The position numbers were made by a program, and so were the translations under genes. From assembly GCA_000969725.1 (NCBI GenBank), contig JXSR01S061424.1: 27,453 nt of DNA; one strand, given 5' to 3'. Shown here in pieces: positions 21,301-27,453 of the stretch. The notes under the pieces are model-generated. The model saw nothing but the letters and a program-made list of their open reading frames with translations. It ran no database searches and was not told the DNA's origin. Every line of letters starts with the position of its first letter. Position 1 is the stretch's first letter. Origin of the DNA: Ophiothrix spiculata. Taxonomy: Eukaryota; Echinodermata; Ophiuroidea; Amphilepidida; Ophiotrichidae.

Positions 21301-22686
21301 AGGAAACAATGCAAAATGTCAGAACTCGTGCCTTGTTTCTGTTGTTATATTTAAAAATGCGACTTACTTCTCCGCAGAAAAACCGGTTGCTGGGCCCAAA
21401 TCCTCCGTGTTGGAAATGAGATGGAGAATGTAATGGACCTTTTGCTTCCTCAGAAATTCTTCTTGATACATTTGGCTCAAGAGGAGCACAAAGTGCTCCA
21501 CTGTCTCTTGATGGCTTCTGAGTTCTTCAACACTAAATGAGGATGAGAATGCTATCCGTGCAATCTGTATTTAGACAAATCCAAAACAAAATATATGTTA
21601 TTTTTGTGATTTGCAAATTAAGTAGACAAATTTTCCATATAGAATATCTGCGAATATATTCAAGTTAATAAAGCTGTTGCATCCAGGGAATTTGATTTGA
21701 AGTTTGTAGAGGCTCTATTCTCCTGAAGTTTTCAGGGGCAGGGAGAAATAACAGGAGCTATCGGATACTTACACGTTCATATATAAAGAATTTGAGAGGA
21801 GCACCGAGGCTCAATAGAGCGAATTCAATGGAAGTCCCTGTGCGATATGATCTCCATTTGTGATTAAGTCTGACTAATTGTAAAAAACACTTTGAATTCA
21901 AGCAAGCTACAACAATTAAAACAGGAATGAAATGTTATTTTTTGAAGATACATCCTATTTGTCCTACGACAACACATAGATTAATCAGTAAATGAACAAA
22001 GTAATAATAAAATTTGTTATCTTAAATGGTACATGCCTCTGATAATGTCACCAACAGTTCGAGATCTTCATCTGACACCCATTCGTCAAGAATAAAGGGC
22101 GCTATTTGAATCCACGATTTAAAATCACGACCTGATTGAAAGAAAAAAATCTTAATATTAAAAATGGTTTCATATTACGGGTATATTGAATACATGTAAA
22201 TTAAAACTAATGATTTTCATTATGCTGAGAGAGATCACAAAATGTCATTATGGCATGTCTCCTGAAACCGACCTACCTTCGTATATTATAATGAACATGT
22301 CCCGAGTAAAGTCCTGATCACAATGCATTAATAATGCTGATAAAACTTTAGTCACTCTGTATCAATAATAATGTTAAAGCCCTAGCGGGATATATATATA
22401 TATATATATATATATTTTTTAGGATTTCTTCCTGTCAACAGTTTTTGTCTCGCCATAAAATGTTCAGGAATAGACATAGCATTCGTAATTTCTGTCCTTT
22501 GTTCTTTACTGAAGTCCACATTTTTACTCCTTACTTGTAAGCAGATAGTCATAGATTTGTTATTTAATGTTAAACTTGACTCACCCAGGAATGACCCACA
22601 ATATTTAGTAATGTTGCTCGAGGTGAAACCATGCCCAATAGAAGATATCTTCTTTCGCAGGTCTGAGCGTTGTTGATCTGAGAGAG
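18262..22686 (-). CDS. Transposase-like protein gene, 5'-incomplete, 7-8 exons
   Basis: Exons in transcription order: 22686-22585, 22131-22037, 21564-21368, 20931-20785, 20463-20349, 19675-19448, 18963-18729, and a tentative last exon 18320-18262. Phases at the joins are 1, 0, 2, 2, 0, 0, 1; the joined frame has no stop for about 390 codons. The middle reads KQKVHYILHL, DLGPATGFSAEKCETWNGIV, SNHQAPSRDIAARF and MLGGQWVGTN. From memory this closely follows the conserved core of multi-copy transposase-like proteins abundant in fungi (Plavaka-like, CMC/EnSpm group: 'HKQK.H..LHL....+.FGP...F.TE..E.FN..+R...+.SN..APSRDIA..F'). A role in DNA transposition is inferred. Catalytic acidic residues cannot be assigned here. 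No start codon, zinc finger or promoter was found upstream, so the 5' part is missing or lies beyond recognisable exons. All introns are AT-rich, about 320-670 bp. One intron holds a TTAA element and another an inverted copy of a splice junction. It could be a domesticated host gene, an intron-bearing transposon or a recent fossil. Confidence 0.7.
18729..18963 (-). CDS. Exon g of transposase-like gene
   Basis: Acceptor TTTATGTTCACAG and donor TAAAG|GTAAAC. Seventy-eight codons plus one base: VFHAVFVDGFKILVNKYVNV, TEEIHLDWIRCKRYTRNSDE, ETAPLEKKYRSQIYSLQTNH, ELIPTYAITYKQSFVPVK. Uninterrupted and non-repetitive, it joins exon f in phase 0. No known domain is recognised. Confidence 0.75.
19448..19675 (-). 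CDS. Exon f of transposase-like gene
   Basis: Acceptor CATTTCAATTAG and donor GGAGAG|GTACAT. Seventy-six complete codons: GKTTEFSGSLKRYSLTTILQ, TKELESAIHKWNPEAKHR, LVAHELMKCNATTSHAV, RARGDTLVNVDDTFSYTKN. No domain is recognised in this C-terminal half. Codon phase 0 at both borders. Confidence 0.75.
19983..20230. mobile_element. TTAA-flanked short inverted-repeat element in an intron
   Basis: TTAA at 19979-19982 and 20231-20234 flanks the ends AGGGGATTGGACA (left) and AGGGGCATTGGACAAG (right, opposite strand), which pair with a one-base gap. Same design as 12151-12497 and consistent with Kolobok-like non-autonomous elements. It sits in the intron between exons e and f of the minus-strand gene. 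Confidence 0.7.
20349..20463 (-). CDS. Exon e of transposase-like gene
   Basis: Two acceptors are possible. TTCCAG at 20528-20530 opens a longer frame but is out of phase with exon d. CGATTACAG at 20464-20466 gives exact phase continuity (the leftover AG plus T makes Ser) and is preferred. The exon encodes ESAGAAILQLADHQKVKRYL, FAEVDKSKEIYQPSSLRK and ends with AAAG|GTAAAT. Confidence 0.65.
20785..20931 (-). CDS. Exon d of transposase-like gene (SNHQAPSRDIA core)
   Basis: Acceptor TATTTATTTGCAG and donor GGCAG|GTGAGG. The exon encodes CETWNGIVRLANIFSNHQAP, SRDIAARFSSFQNLKFIM and LGGQWVGTNG. The first codon is completed by two bases from exon c (Lys). This is the most diagnostic exon of the gene. 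Confidence 0.85.
20955..21067. repeat. Tandem duplication of a ~50-bp AT-rich segment
   Basis: 20955-20995 and 21014-21067 share GAAAGTGTTTATTAT, TTTCAGAT and AGT(T)ATCAAC in order. The second copy has small insertions. It lies in intron c-d of the minus-strand gene. Both copies carry a TTTCAG that resembles a plus-strand splice acceptor, probably by chance. Confidence 0.7.
21118..21159 (+). repeat. Inverted copy of exon c's intron-exon junction
   Basis: This 42-base segment equals the reverse complement of 21544-21585 with one difference. It includes the branch-side intron, the CATACAG acceptor and the first 20 or so coding bases of exon c (ATTGCACGGATAGCATTCTC). The two copies lie about 385 bp apart in opposite orientations and could form a long hairpin in the pre-mRNA. 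Confidence 0.85.
21368..21564 (-). CDS. Exon c of transposase-like gene
   Basis: Acceptor TCTAAATACAG and donor GAGAA|GTAAGT. The exon encodes 65 full codons: IARIAFSSSFSVEELRSHQE, TVEHFVLLLSQMYQEEF, LRKQKVHYILHLISNTEDLG and PATGFSAE. The KQKVHYILHL and GPATGFSAE blocks are the best family landmarks. An inverted copy of this exon's 5' junction lies in the following intron at 21118-21159. Confidence 0.8.
22037..22131 (-). CDS. Exon b of transposase-like gene (GC-AG intron follows)
   Basis: Acceptor TTCTTTCAATCAG. The exon encodes RDFKSWIQIAPFILDEWVSD, then EDLELLVTLSE. 'GRDFK.W.Q.A.FI' resembles the segment before the conserved core in the fungal family. The only donor that keeps the frame is AG|GCATGT, a GC-type splice site; the nearby GT leads into a stop in the next exon. 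Confidence 0.7.
22390..22415. repeat. (TA)n microsatellite
   Basis: Uninterrupted alternating AT/TA for about 26 bases, in the intron between exons a and b. Confidence 0.9.
22585..22686 (-). CDS. Exon a of transposase-like gene
   Basis: Acceptor CTACATTTTCAG and donor CTGG|GTGAGT are both strong. The frame used (LSDQQRSDLRKKISSIGHGF, then TSSNITKYCGSFLG) is chosen because the leftover G joins the next exon as GGT, giving FLG-RDFKSW. The open frame 22570-22752 uses another frame and does not join. A 31-bp candidate exon at 22757-22787 with a perfect GTAAGT donor would fit the phase, but nothing conserved supports it. Confidence 0.7.
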
Positions 22687-22984
22687 CTGAAAATGTAGTA
22701 AATAGTACGCATTATTAAAAACAAAATCATAAAGTGGACCTTGGTAAACCACTTACGATAAATCAGATAACCAAGAATCAATGGGAACTACAATCTACTT
22801 TGTTTGTATCAAACCATAATCAGCTCCCAAATGCTTAAGTGTGGATGAGGCAATTATGGCAATTTAAGGATCACAAAGTTTGCACTGCTGGGGCTCAATC
22901 AGTGGTCGTTAAAGAAAAAAGAAGTTATATAATTACATGCACAAATGAGAAACTACCCAAAATAGGCTGAAAAACACTAAAAAT

Positions 22985-23420
22985 TGCATGCACATCAAGG
23001 AAGTTATAGGGGGAACAGGGATTCTCCGCCATTTTGATTTCATCGCCGTGTAAATCCTATGGGACGGCAGCCATCTTGGATTGTCGCTCATGGAGGGTGA
23101 GTTATTGTACCTCCGGCATTTTACGGCTCCGCGTGCAACACTTCGAGAGTCTTCGCTACGGATTAGCGGGAAAATTGGCGTACTTTAATCAGAGCAAGTC
23201 GCAATCCACGCTACATGAAATGTAGACACGGTTTGCGCGTGAAACAAAATGCACACGCGGTATATGCGTCAGGTGAAGATTTACGCGATCTGCCTGGATA
23301 TCGGGTCAAATTCCGAATATAACCGGAGGTACAATAACTCAGCTCCATGAGCGACACAAGATTGTGGAGAAACCGTGTTCCTCCTTATAACTTCCTTGAT
23401 GCACATCCATAAATTTGCAT
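22985..23420. mobile_element. Fold-back element with two-part inverted arms
   Basis: Outer arms share GCACATCAAGGAAGTTATA and GGAACA.GG.TTCTCC (22989-23029 against 23364-23405). Inner arms share GTCGCTCATGGAG and GAGTTATTGTACCTCCGG (23083-23116 against 23323-23358). The left arm has about 45 extra bases between the two parts. GCATGC lies at both extremities, but the right side has a 12-base insertion. The central ~200 bp is CpG-rich, unlike its surroundings. No coding capacity; class unknown. Confidence 0.65.
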
Positions 23421-23551
23421 GCACAGAGCCACTTTTACATCCCTTAAGGATTTCAAATGCTTATTGAATCACTCTGCAGTGCATACATATGTTTATCTCG
23501 GTATATGTTGATGTGAATATTATATTTATTATGTCATTTTCTGTATTTCAG

Positions 23552-23709
23552 GTGCACAGAATTCATTCAACCACAATGCCATCATATTGCCAAGAGGTAC
23601 CCTTTAATTTCAAGCAAGATGTGCATCCAACCGCAATCAGCATTGGTCGCATTGAGAGATTGATGCCAAGCCAATGTTTGTCAACCTTTGTAAGAAAGAA
23701 AGTTGTCTG
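23552..23709 (+). CDS. Candidate internal exon, unknown protein
   Basis: A good acceptor (TTTTCTGTATTTCAG) and strong donor (TCTG|GTAAGA) bound 158 bp with an open frame: VHRIHSTTMPSYCQEVPFNF, KQDVHPTAISIGRIERLMPS, QCLSTFVRKKVV. No domain is recognised and no partner exon was found on this strand. The opposite strand is also partly open. This may be a chance combination. Confidence 0.25.
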
Positions 23710-23818
23710 GTAAGAAAAAGTGAACAAAAATTAAAAACAAATTTTCATAGTCCCATACCCTAAAATACATTAAGAACGTCTTGATGGAATTCGGATGACA
23801 AATCTTGAGGCATAACAG

Positions 23819-24901
23819 AATTCTTCATATATGGCCATGCGTCATGAACTCGCCCACTAAAAAGGGTGGCGATGTTACATTTTCCCGTACCTACAGGCAA
23901 ATAATGTGATGTAATTTCAAAACCACAGATGCTATGAGCTTATATTTGGTGTCATGTTAAGCTGAATCTTTAAGTAACAAGACTGGAAAGTTTCATAAAG
24001 ATAGGACTTACAGGAGGGAAAAGGCATGCGATTGAATCTTGCCAGACAAGGGTGGCGGTGGAGGCGGTGCCGTGGAGGCGGTGCCACCCTGTACAAAGTC
24101 TATGGGATAGTAACATTTCTTGTCATTAAATATGCTAAATTATGAATAACTTTGCCAAATTTCAACATATTGCAATAAATTTGGTATCAAAATGACCAGG
24201 TTATTATTCTGTTCAAATTTAAATGTGTTCAAAGACATAATTTGAAAGTCTAAAGGAACTTATGGCGTATTTTGTATCAGTTGAATGCACGTTTTCCTAT
24301 ATCTTGCAGACAAAGCATTGCGGAAGAACAGCAAACACAATTTTTGCTGTAACTTTTTAATTTCTAACCCTATCAAGGTCAATGTATACATATTCTGAAA
24401 GGAAATTTGATGAGGAATTCAAAAATGCAGTCTATATTTGTGTACAGGGTTGAGCTTAATTTTTTAAGTTCAAAAATTGTTTTAATTGGAAACAACACGC
24501 TTTGTTTTTTGGAACACCCTATACCGTAAAAACGCTGTACAATAATGTAATACTTTACTCACACTCTGTTAGCAGATCTGTTTTTGCACCAAATAATGTG
24601 AGTAATAAGAAGATTTCTAATAACACTTGAAAAATTTGCATCGCAGAAGTTACAGTTCATTTTGATCAAAAAATAAATGTTTCACCCTGTATATTTTCAA
24701 GGTCACCCTATATAACGAGCTGCAATGCACATATTTAGATTCCTTACAGCTTTATCTTTCCAAATATATACTTTTGTTACATTTCAGTGAAGTTTAAGTG
24801 AAGTATCTAAGTTTGAACATCAGTTGGTGACATACAATGAATAATAAGGCATGTAACGCAAAAGTAGGCGAGTTCGTGACACATGGCCATATAGATGAAT
24901 T
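23819..24901. mobile_element. Possible ~1.1-kb TIR element
   Basis: Left 23819-23856 and right 24864-24901 (opposite strand) share ATATGGCCATG, GTCA, GAACTCGCC and the outer AATTC. Similarity extends a little inward (GTTACAT). The interior has several ACCCTGTA/ACCCTATA words (24086, 24513, 24685 and 24706, plus an inverted one at 24443) and a GC-rich 14-bp tandem repeat. No transposase frame and no clear target duplication are seen. Confidence 0.5.
24058..24085. repeat. GTGGAGGCGGTGCC tandem repeat, two copies
   Basis: A 14-base unit is repeated twice exactly (24058-24071, 24072-24085). It is preceded by a related GGGTGGCG and followed by ACCCTG. It is the most GC-rich spot in this part of the window. 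Confidence 0.8.
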
Positions 24902-24985
24902 ATGTGAACACCAAATGACTGCGTCAATTACCCCGAACTTCAAACTGTTTAAAACTATCTGAAGTCCTAACAATTTCCCGTTTAC

Positions 24986-25119
24986 AATGGGATTCGACCC
25001 TGACAACCCACATCCCGATCCCTTGTCCACCTATGGCAAGCCCTTGAATATGGTTTCCTTTGGCAGCCATTACATGCCCATATGCAATGACCCGCTCCGG
25101 CAGAACAATTTTCGAGAAA
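24986..25119 (-). CDS. Candidate exon, unknown protein, possibly upstream of the transposase-like gene
   Basis: Acceptor CATTTTGATCAG and a weaker donor CATT|GTAAAC bound an open frame: FSKIVLPERVIAYGHVMAAK, GNHIQGLAIGGQGIGMWVV, RVESH. The amphipathic, non-repetitive composition looks coding, and it lies on the same strand about 2.3 kb upstream of exon a. It could be an N-terminal exon of that gene, part of another transposon, or chance. Its phase cannot be connected to exon a directly. Confidence 0.3.
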
Positions 25120-25129
25120 CTGATCAAAA

Positions 25130-25635
25130 TGATAAAATATAATTTCCAGAAGATTTTCTGTTGTTAAATTTGATCCACTTGATCAAGTTCAACAATAAAG
25201 CTGTAACTTGTGAAATGATAAAATCAAAATTCAGGCATGAGAATTTTCAGATAATTAATATTCCCTATGTGAGCTAAATTACTGATGATGTGATAAAATT
25301 TCAATCATTTAATCGATATCATTATTTCCAACTTGAAAATTTTGACCAAACATAATCAAACAGTAATAGACATAACTGTAACGTATACCAATAAAAAGTC
25401 AATTTGATAGAGATAACATGGAATTTGAAAGTCGTGATGTGATGAAGTCTAATTATTAATCTGTGTGAACTTATACCATATTTATGACATAATGATGCAG
25501 CGTTAAGTTAGTCTAATATTAAAAAATACTTTACTTCAGAATAATAAGATTACAAAATTACAAAGACTTCTTGCTTCAAATATTGGTAACCCACTAGAAG
25601 TGTATATGGCATAATTTTAAAAAGTTAATATTAGA
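25130..25635. other. No gene recognised
   Basis: AT-rich DNA with no supported reading frame, RNA gene or terminal repeat pair. Confidence 0.45.
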
Positions 25636-25726
25636 TTTTATATCATGATTACAGTGATTTGAGCCGTGCAATAGTTTGTACTATTGCACGGCATGAAATA
25701 AATCTGTGTGATATCATGATATAAAA
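25636..25726. repeat. Nested palindrome 1
   Basis: The outer arms TTTTATATCATGAT (25636-25649) and ATCATGATATAAAA (25713-25726) pair exactly. The inner arms GCCGTGCAATAGT (25663-25675) and its complement (25680-25692) pair exactly around TTGT. The inner arm shares GTGCAATAGT with the adjacent palindrome, so both probably belong to one repeat family. Confidence 0.85.
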
Positions 25727-25887
25727 CAAATATTGAATGCCTATGCACGTGCAATAGTACAAAATATATCATTCGGTCAAATTTGGACTGATCCATTTCA
25801 CTCGGCTACGCCTCGTGAAATAGAAAAGTCCAAATTTGACCTCATGATATATTTTGTACTATTGCACTCTCAGGCATTAAATATTTG
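25727..25887. repeat. Nested palindrome 2, long fold-back (~60-base arms)
   Basis: Arms 25727-25789 and 25827-25887 pair almost throughout, with exact blocks TGCAATAGTACAAAATATAT and GGTCAAATTTGGACT. The small central loop is itself a hairpin (ATTTCAC...GTGAAAT around TCGGCTACGCCTC). The CTCGGCTACGCCTCG core stands out against AT-rich flanks. It looks like a fold-back MITE. No target duplication is evident because it abuts palindrome 1. Confidence 0.85.
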
Positions 25888-26357
25888 TATAATATTCTAA
25901 CCCAAAGTTTCTGAAATACAGAATATGCTACAATTTTTAAAAGGGTCGTAATCTTTTCAGTTATTCAGCGGCCTCTGCCAGTAACCAGCACAATCTTTGT
26001 CTCCACTAGTGACCAGCAAAATGATTGATGGATCGTACCACTTATTCATATAGTGAATATTGCTACCTGGTGATTGTATAATAACTTTGATATCCATAAC
26101 TATGGGACAAAACATGATTAATTATATTATCTATATCATGAAAAACAATGGCCACTTCTGGAGGACACTTAAAGTTTAGGGCTACGATTATGCTATTTTT
26201 CAGCTTATAAGACTATCACATTGAATGGAAATATTAGTACTGTCTTTACAATATAATAAATGTGACAAATTCTGATGGTCACTTACAGTGGCTAATTTTG
26301 GACAGTGATTATGCTGGTTATGACCAACCTCCTACATTCCTTTATGTTAAATCGTGG
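25888..26357. other. No gene recognised
   Basis: AT-rich spacer. CAGTAACCAGC and AGTGACCAGC recur near 25980-26020 without forming an array. No gene, RNA or mobile element is supported. Confidence 0.4.
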
Positions 26358-26779
26358 ACCCTAGAACTAAAAGGGGGTTAAGTCACAAAATCTTGAAAAT
26401 TGAGTTGTGTCAATTTCCTGCTACAGAATTCTCATTTCTACATTCTGTAAAAGTTATGTAGTATTTGATGAATCAGAGATGCCACAGGTTTCATTGAAAA
26501 AAAACTGAAAACGCCATCAATTCTTGAAAGATGCTCCAAAAAGGGCCGAAAATATATAAATTTGAGATCATAAAAAACCTGATATCATGGTTTGAGCTTC
26601 TAAAAAACCTGATTTCAGGTTAAAACCTGAAAAGTGGCATTTCTGGATGATCAGAGCAGGCATAAGAATCACTGAGAGATACAGCAATACCATTAAATAC
26701 AACACACATGATATCATGTTTGTGCCATTTTCTCAGTTAGTATACTCAATGTGACTTAACCCCCTTCTGGTTCTAGGGT
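26358..26779. mobile_element. TIR element, ~420 bp
   Basis: Thirty-base ends pair at 28 of 30 positions: left ACCCTAGAAC, TAAA, AGGGGGTTAAGTCACA (26358-26387) against the complement of 26750-26779. The interior has AAAAACCTGATATCATG and AAAAACCTGATTTCAGG phrases and a TCAGGTTAAAACCTGA palindrome near 26614-26629. No coding capacity. No target duplication was identified, so the superfamily is open. Confidence 0.75.
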
Positions 26780-27069
26780 ACTCAATTGTAAACATTATTT
26801 TCAACCCTATGGAATGCTTGCATTAAATTATGAATGCATTCACCAGTGACCAATTGTGCATACTTAACAACATAACTGTAACACATTCTAGGATGTCTGT
26901 ATTTACTAACCCTGCACCCGTTTTCATAATGTATTTAACCAATTAACATAGTGGCATGTCACTCTGATTCATGGAGGATTTTGGTCACTCGCAGTAATCA
27001 CTGGTGCCAATCTTCAATGATTATGCCCCATATCAAAATTTTGGCAGATGCACAAATGCACAATTGATT
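26780..27069. other. No gene recognised
   Basis: AT-rich spacer between two TIR elements with nothing I can support. Confidence 0.4.
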
Positions 27070-27345
27070 ATAGGGTCATTCCGTGTCTCAATCAACCGAT
27101 GTTCCCCATATACAATAATTTAAAATTTGATAAAACGCAAGCATGCGTTTTGGCGGGTCACAGAATGCTAAAAAGGGTGATCTAGAGCAAACTTTGAGAG
27201 GCCATATATCCAAAACCGAGTATGAATTTACTTTTTTGTAGGTGTTTTGGTCATAGTTCAACGTTTTAAGAGTTTTATGAAATTTGGAGGGGGTCACCTG
27301 GGGAAATTTTTGAAATTTGATTGATTTGACACGGAATGACCCTAT
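27070..27345. mobile_element. TIR element, ~276 bp, GGGTCATTCCGTGTC ends
   Basis: ATAGGGTCATTCCGTGTC (27070-27087) pairs exactly with 27328-27345. TA lies at both ends of the GGGTC/GACCC core, compatible with a TA target. The AATCAA that follows the TIR also recurs at the right end with a shift. A minus-strand open frame (27088-27297, 69 codons) fills the interior and ends near the TIR. It shows no known domain and is not called. Superfamily unassigned. Confidence 0.75.
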
Positions 27346-27453
27346 TTTTTCAGTATGTAATTCTACAAAGTTTACTAACTTTTTTATTGATATGCTATAA
27401 AAAGTTAATTTGACAATGATACTTTTTAGAACATTATTTTAAGATTTACTTCA

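Noticed and set aside
22390..22415. (TA)n run as a TATA promoter
   Set aside because: It is a simple microsatellite inside an intron, without other promoter elements.
22757..22787. 31-bp mini-exon with a perfect GTAAGT donor upstream of exon a
   Set aside because: The phase fits, but the acceptor is weak, the exon is very short and the encoded residues (FPLILGYLIY) match nothing I recognise.

Overview
The window looks like AT-rich, intron-containing, transposon-dense nuclear DNA of an invertebrate animal, most likely marine. This is inferred from three things: several APE-type non-LTR retrotransposon (LINE) fragments with microsatellite tails, a tRNA-derived SINE-like element, and many short terminal-inverted-repeat (TIR) elements of hAT-like and TTAA-target type. 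The species cannot be named from the sequence. There is no operon, no bacterial ribosome-binding-site pattern, no rRNA, no CRISPR array and no long uninterrupted ORF; the longest open frame is 133 codons and is fortuitous.

Layout. 240-1175: two blocks of degenerate palindromic repeats built from TAGTC/GACTA half-sites. 1176-4387: no recognisable gene. 4398-4678: a short hAT-like element. 5317-5475: the C-terminal tail of a LINE reverse transcriptase (RT). 5525-8025: two arrays of one ~155-190 bp repeat in opposite orientations around a perfect 53-bp inverted repeat; the right array is cleanly split by a 5'-truncated LINE (7059-7727). 8028-10400: a decayed second LINE (endonuclease, linker, start of RT), split by a ~1.3 kb insertion with a tRNA-like pol III head and an (ATCA)n tail. 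10430-11300: a third LINE fragment. 12151-12497: a TTAA-flanked element. 13408-14509: a 1.1 kb non-autonomous hAT-type transposon with a perfect 8-bp target duplication. 15200-18156: several fold-back or TIR elements and a ~450 bp dispersed direct duplication.

The only convincing protein gene is on the minus strand, from about 22686 down to 18262. Seven exons (a tentative eighth at the 3' end) join with compatible phases into ~390 codons without a stop. The central part (KQKVHYILHL, DLGPATGFSAE, CETWNGIVR, SNHQAPSRDIAARF, LGGQW) resembles, from memory, large multi-copy transposase-like proteins known mainly from fungi (Plavaka-like group of CMC/EnSpm elements). It lacks an identifiable N-terminus here, so it is a 5'-incomplete gene or an intron-bearing transposon remnant. 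Its introns carry a TTAA-type element, a tandem duplication and an inverted copy of one of its own intron-exon junctions.

22985-27453 holds more fold-back and TIR elements, two weak exon candidates (23552-23709 plus; 24986-25119 minus), nested palindromes, and two further TIR elements at 26358-26779 and 27070-27345.
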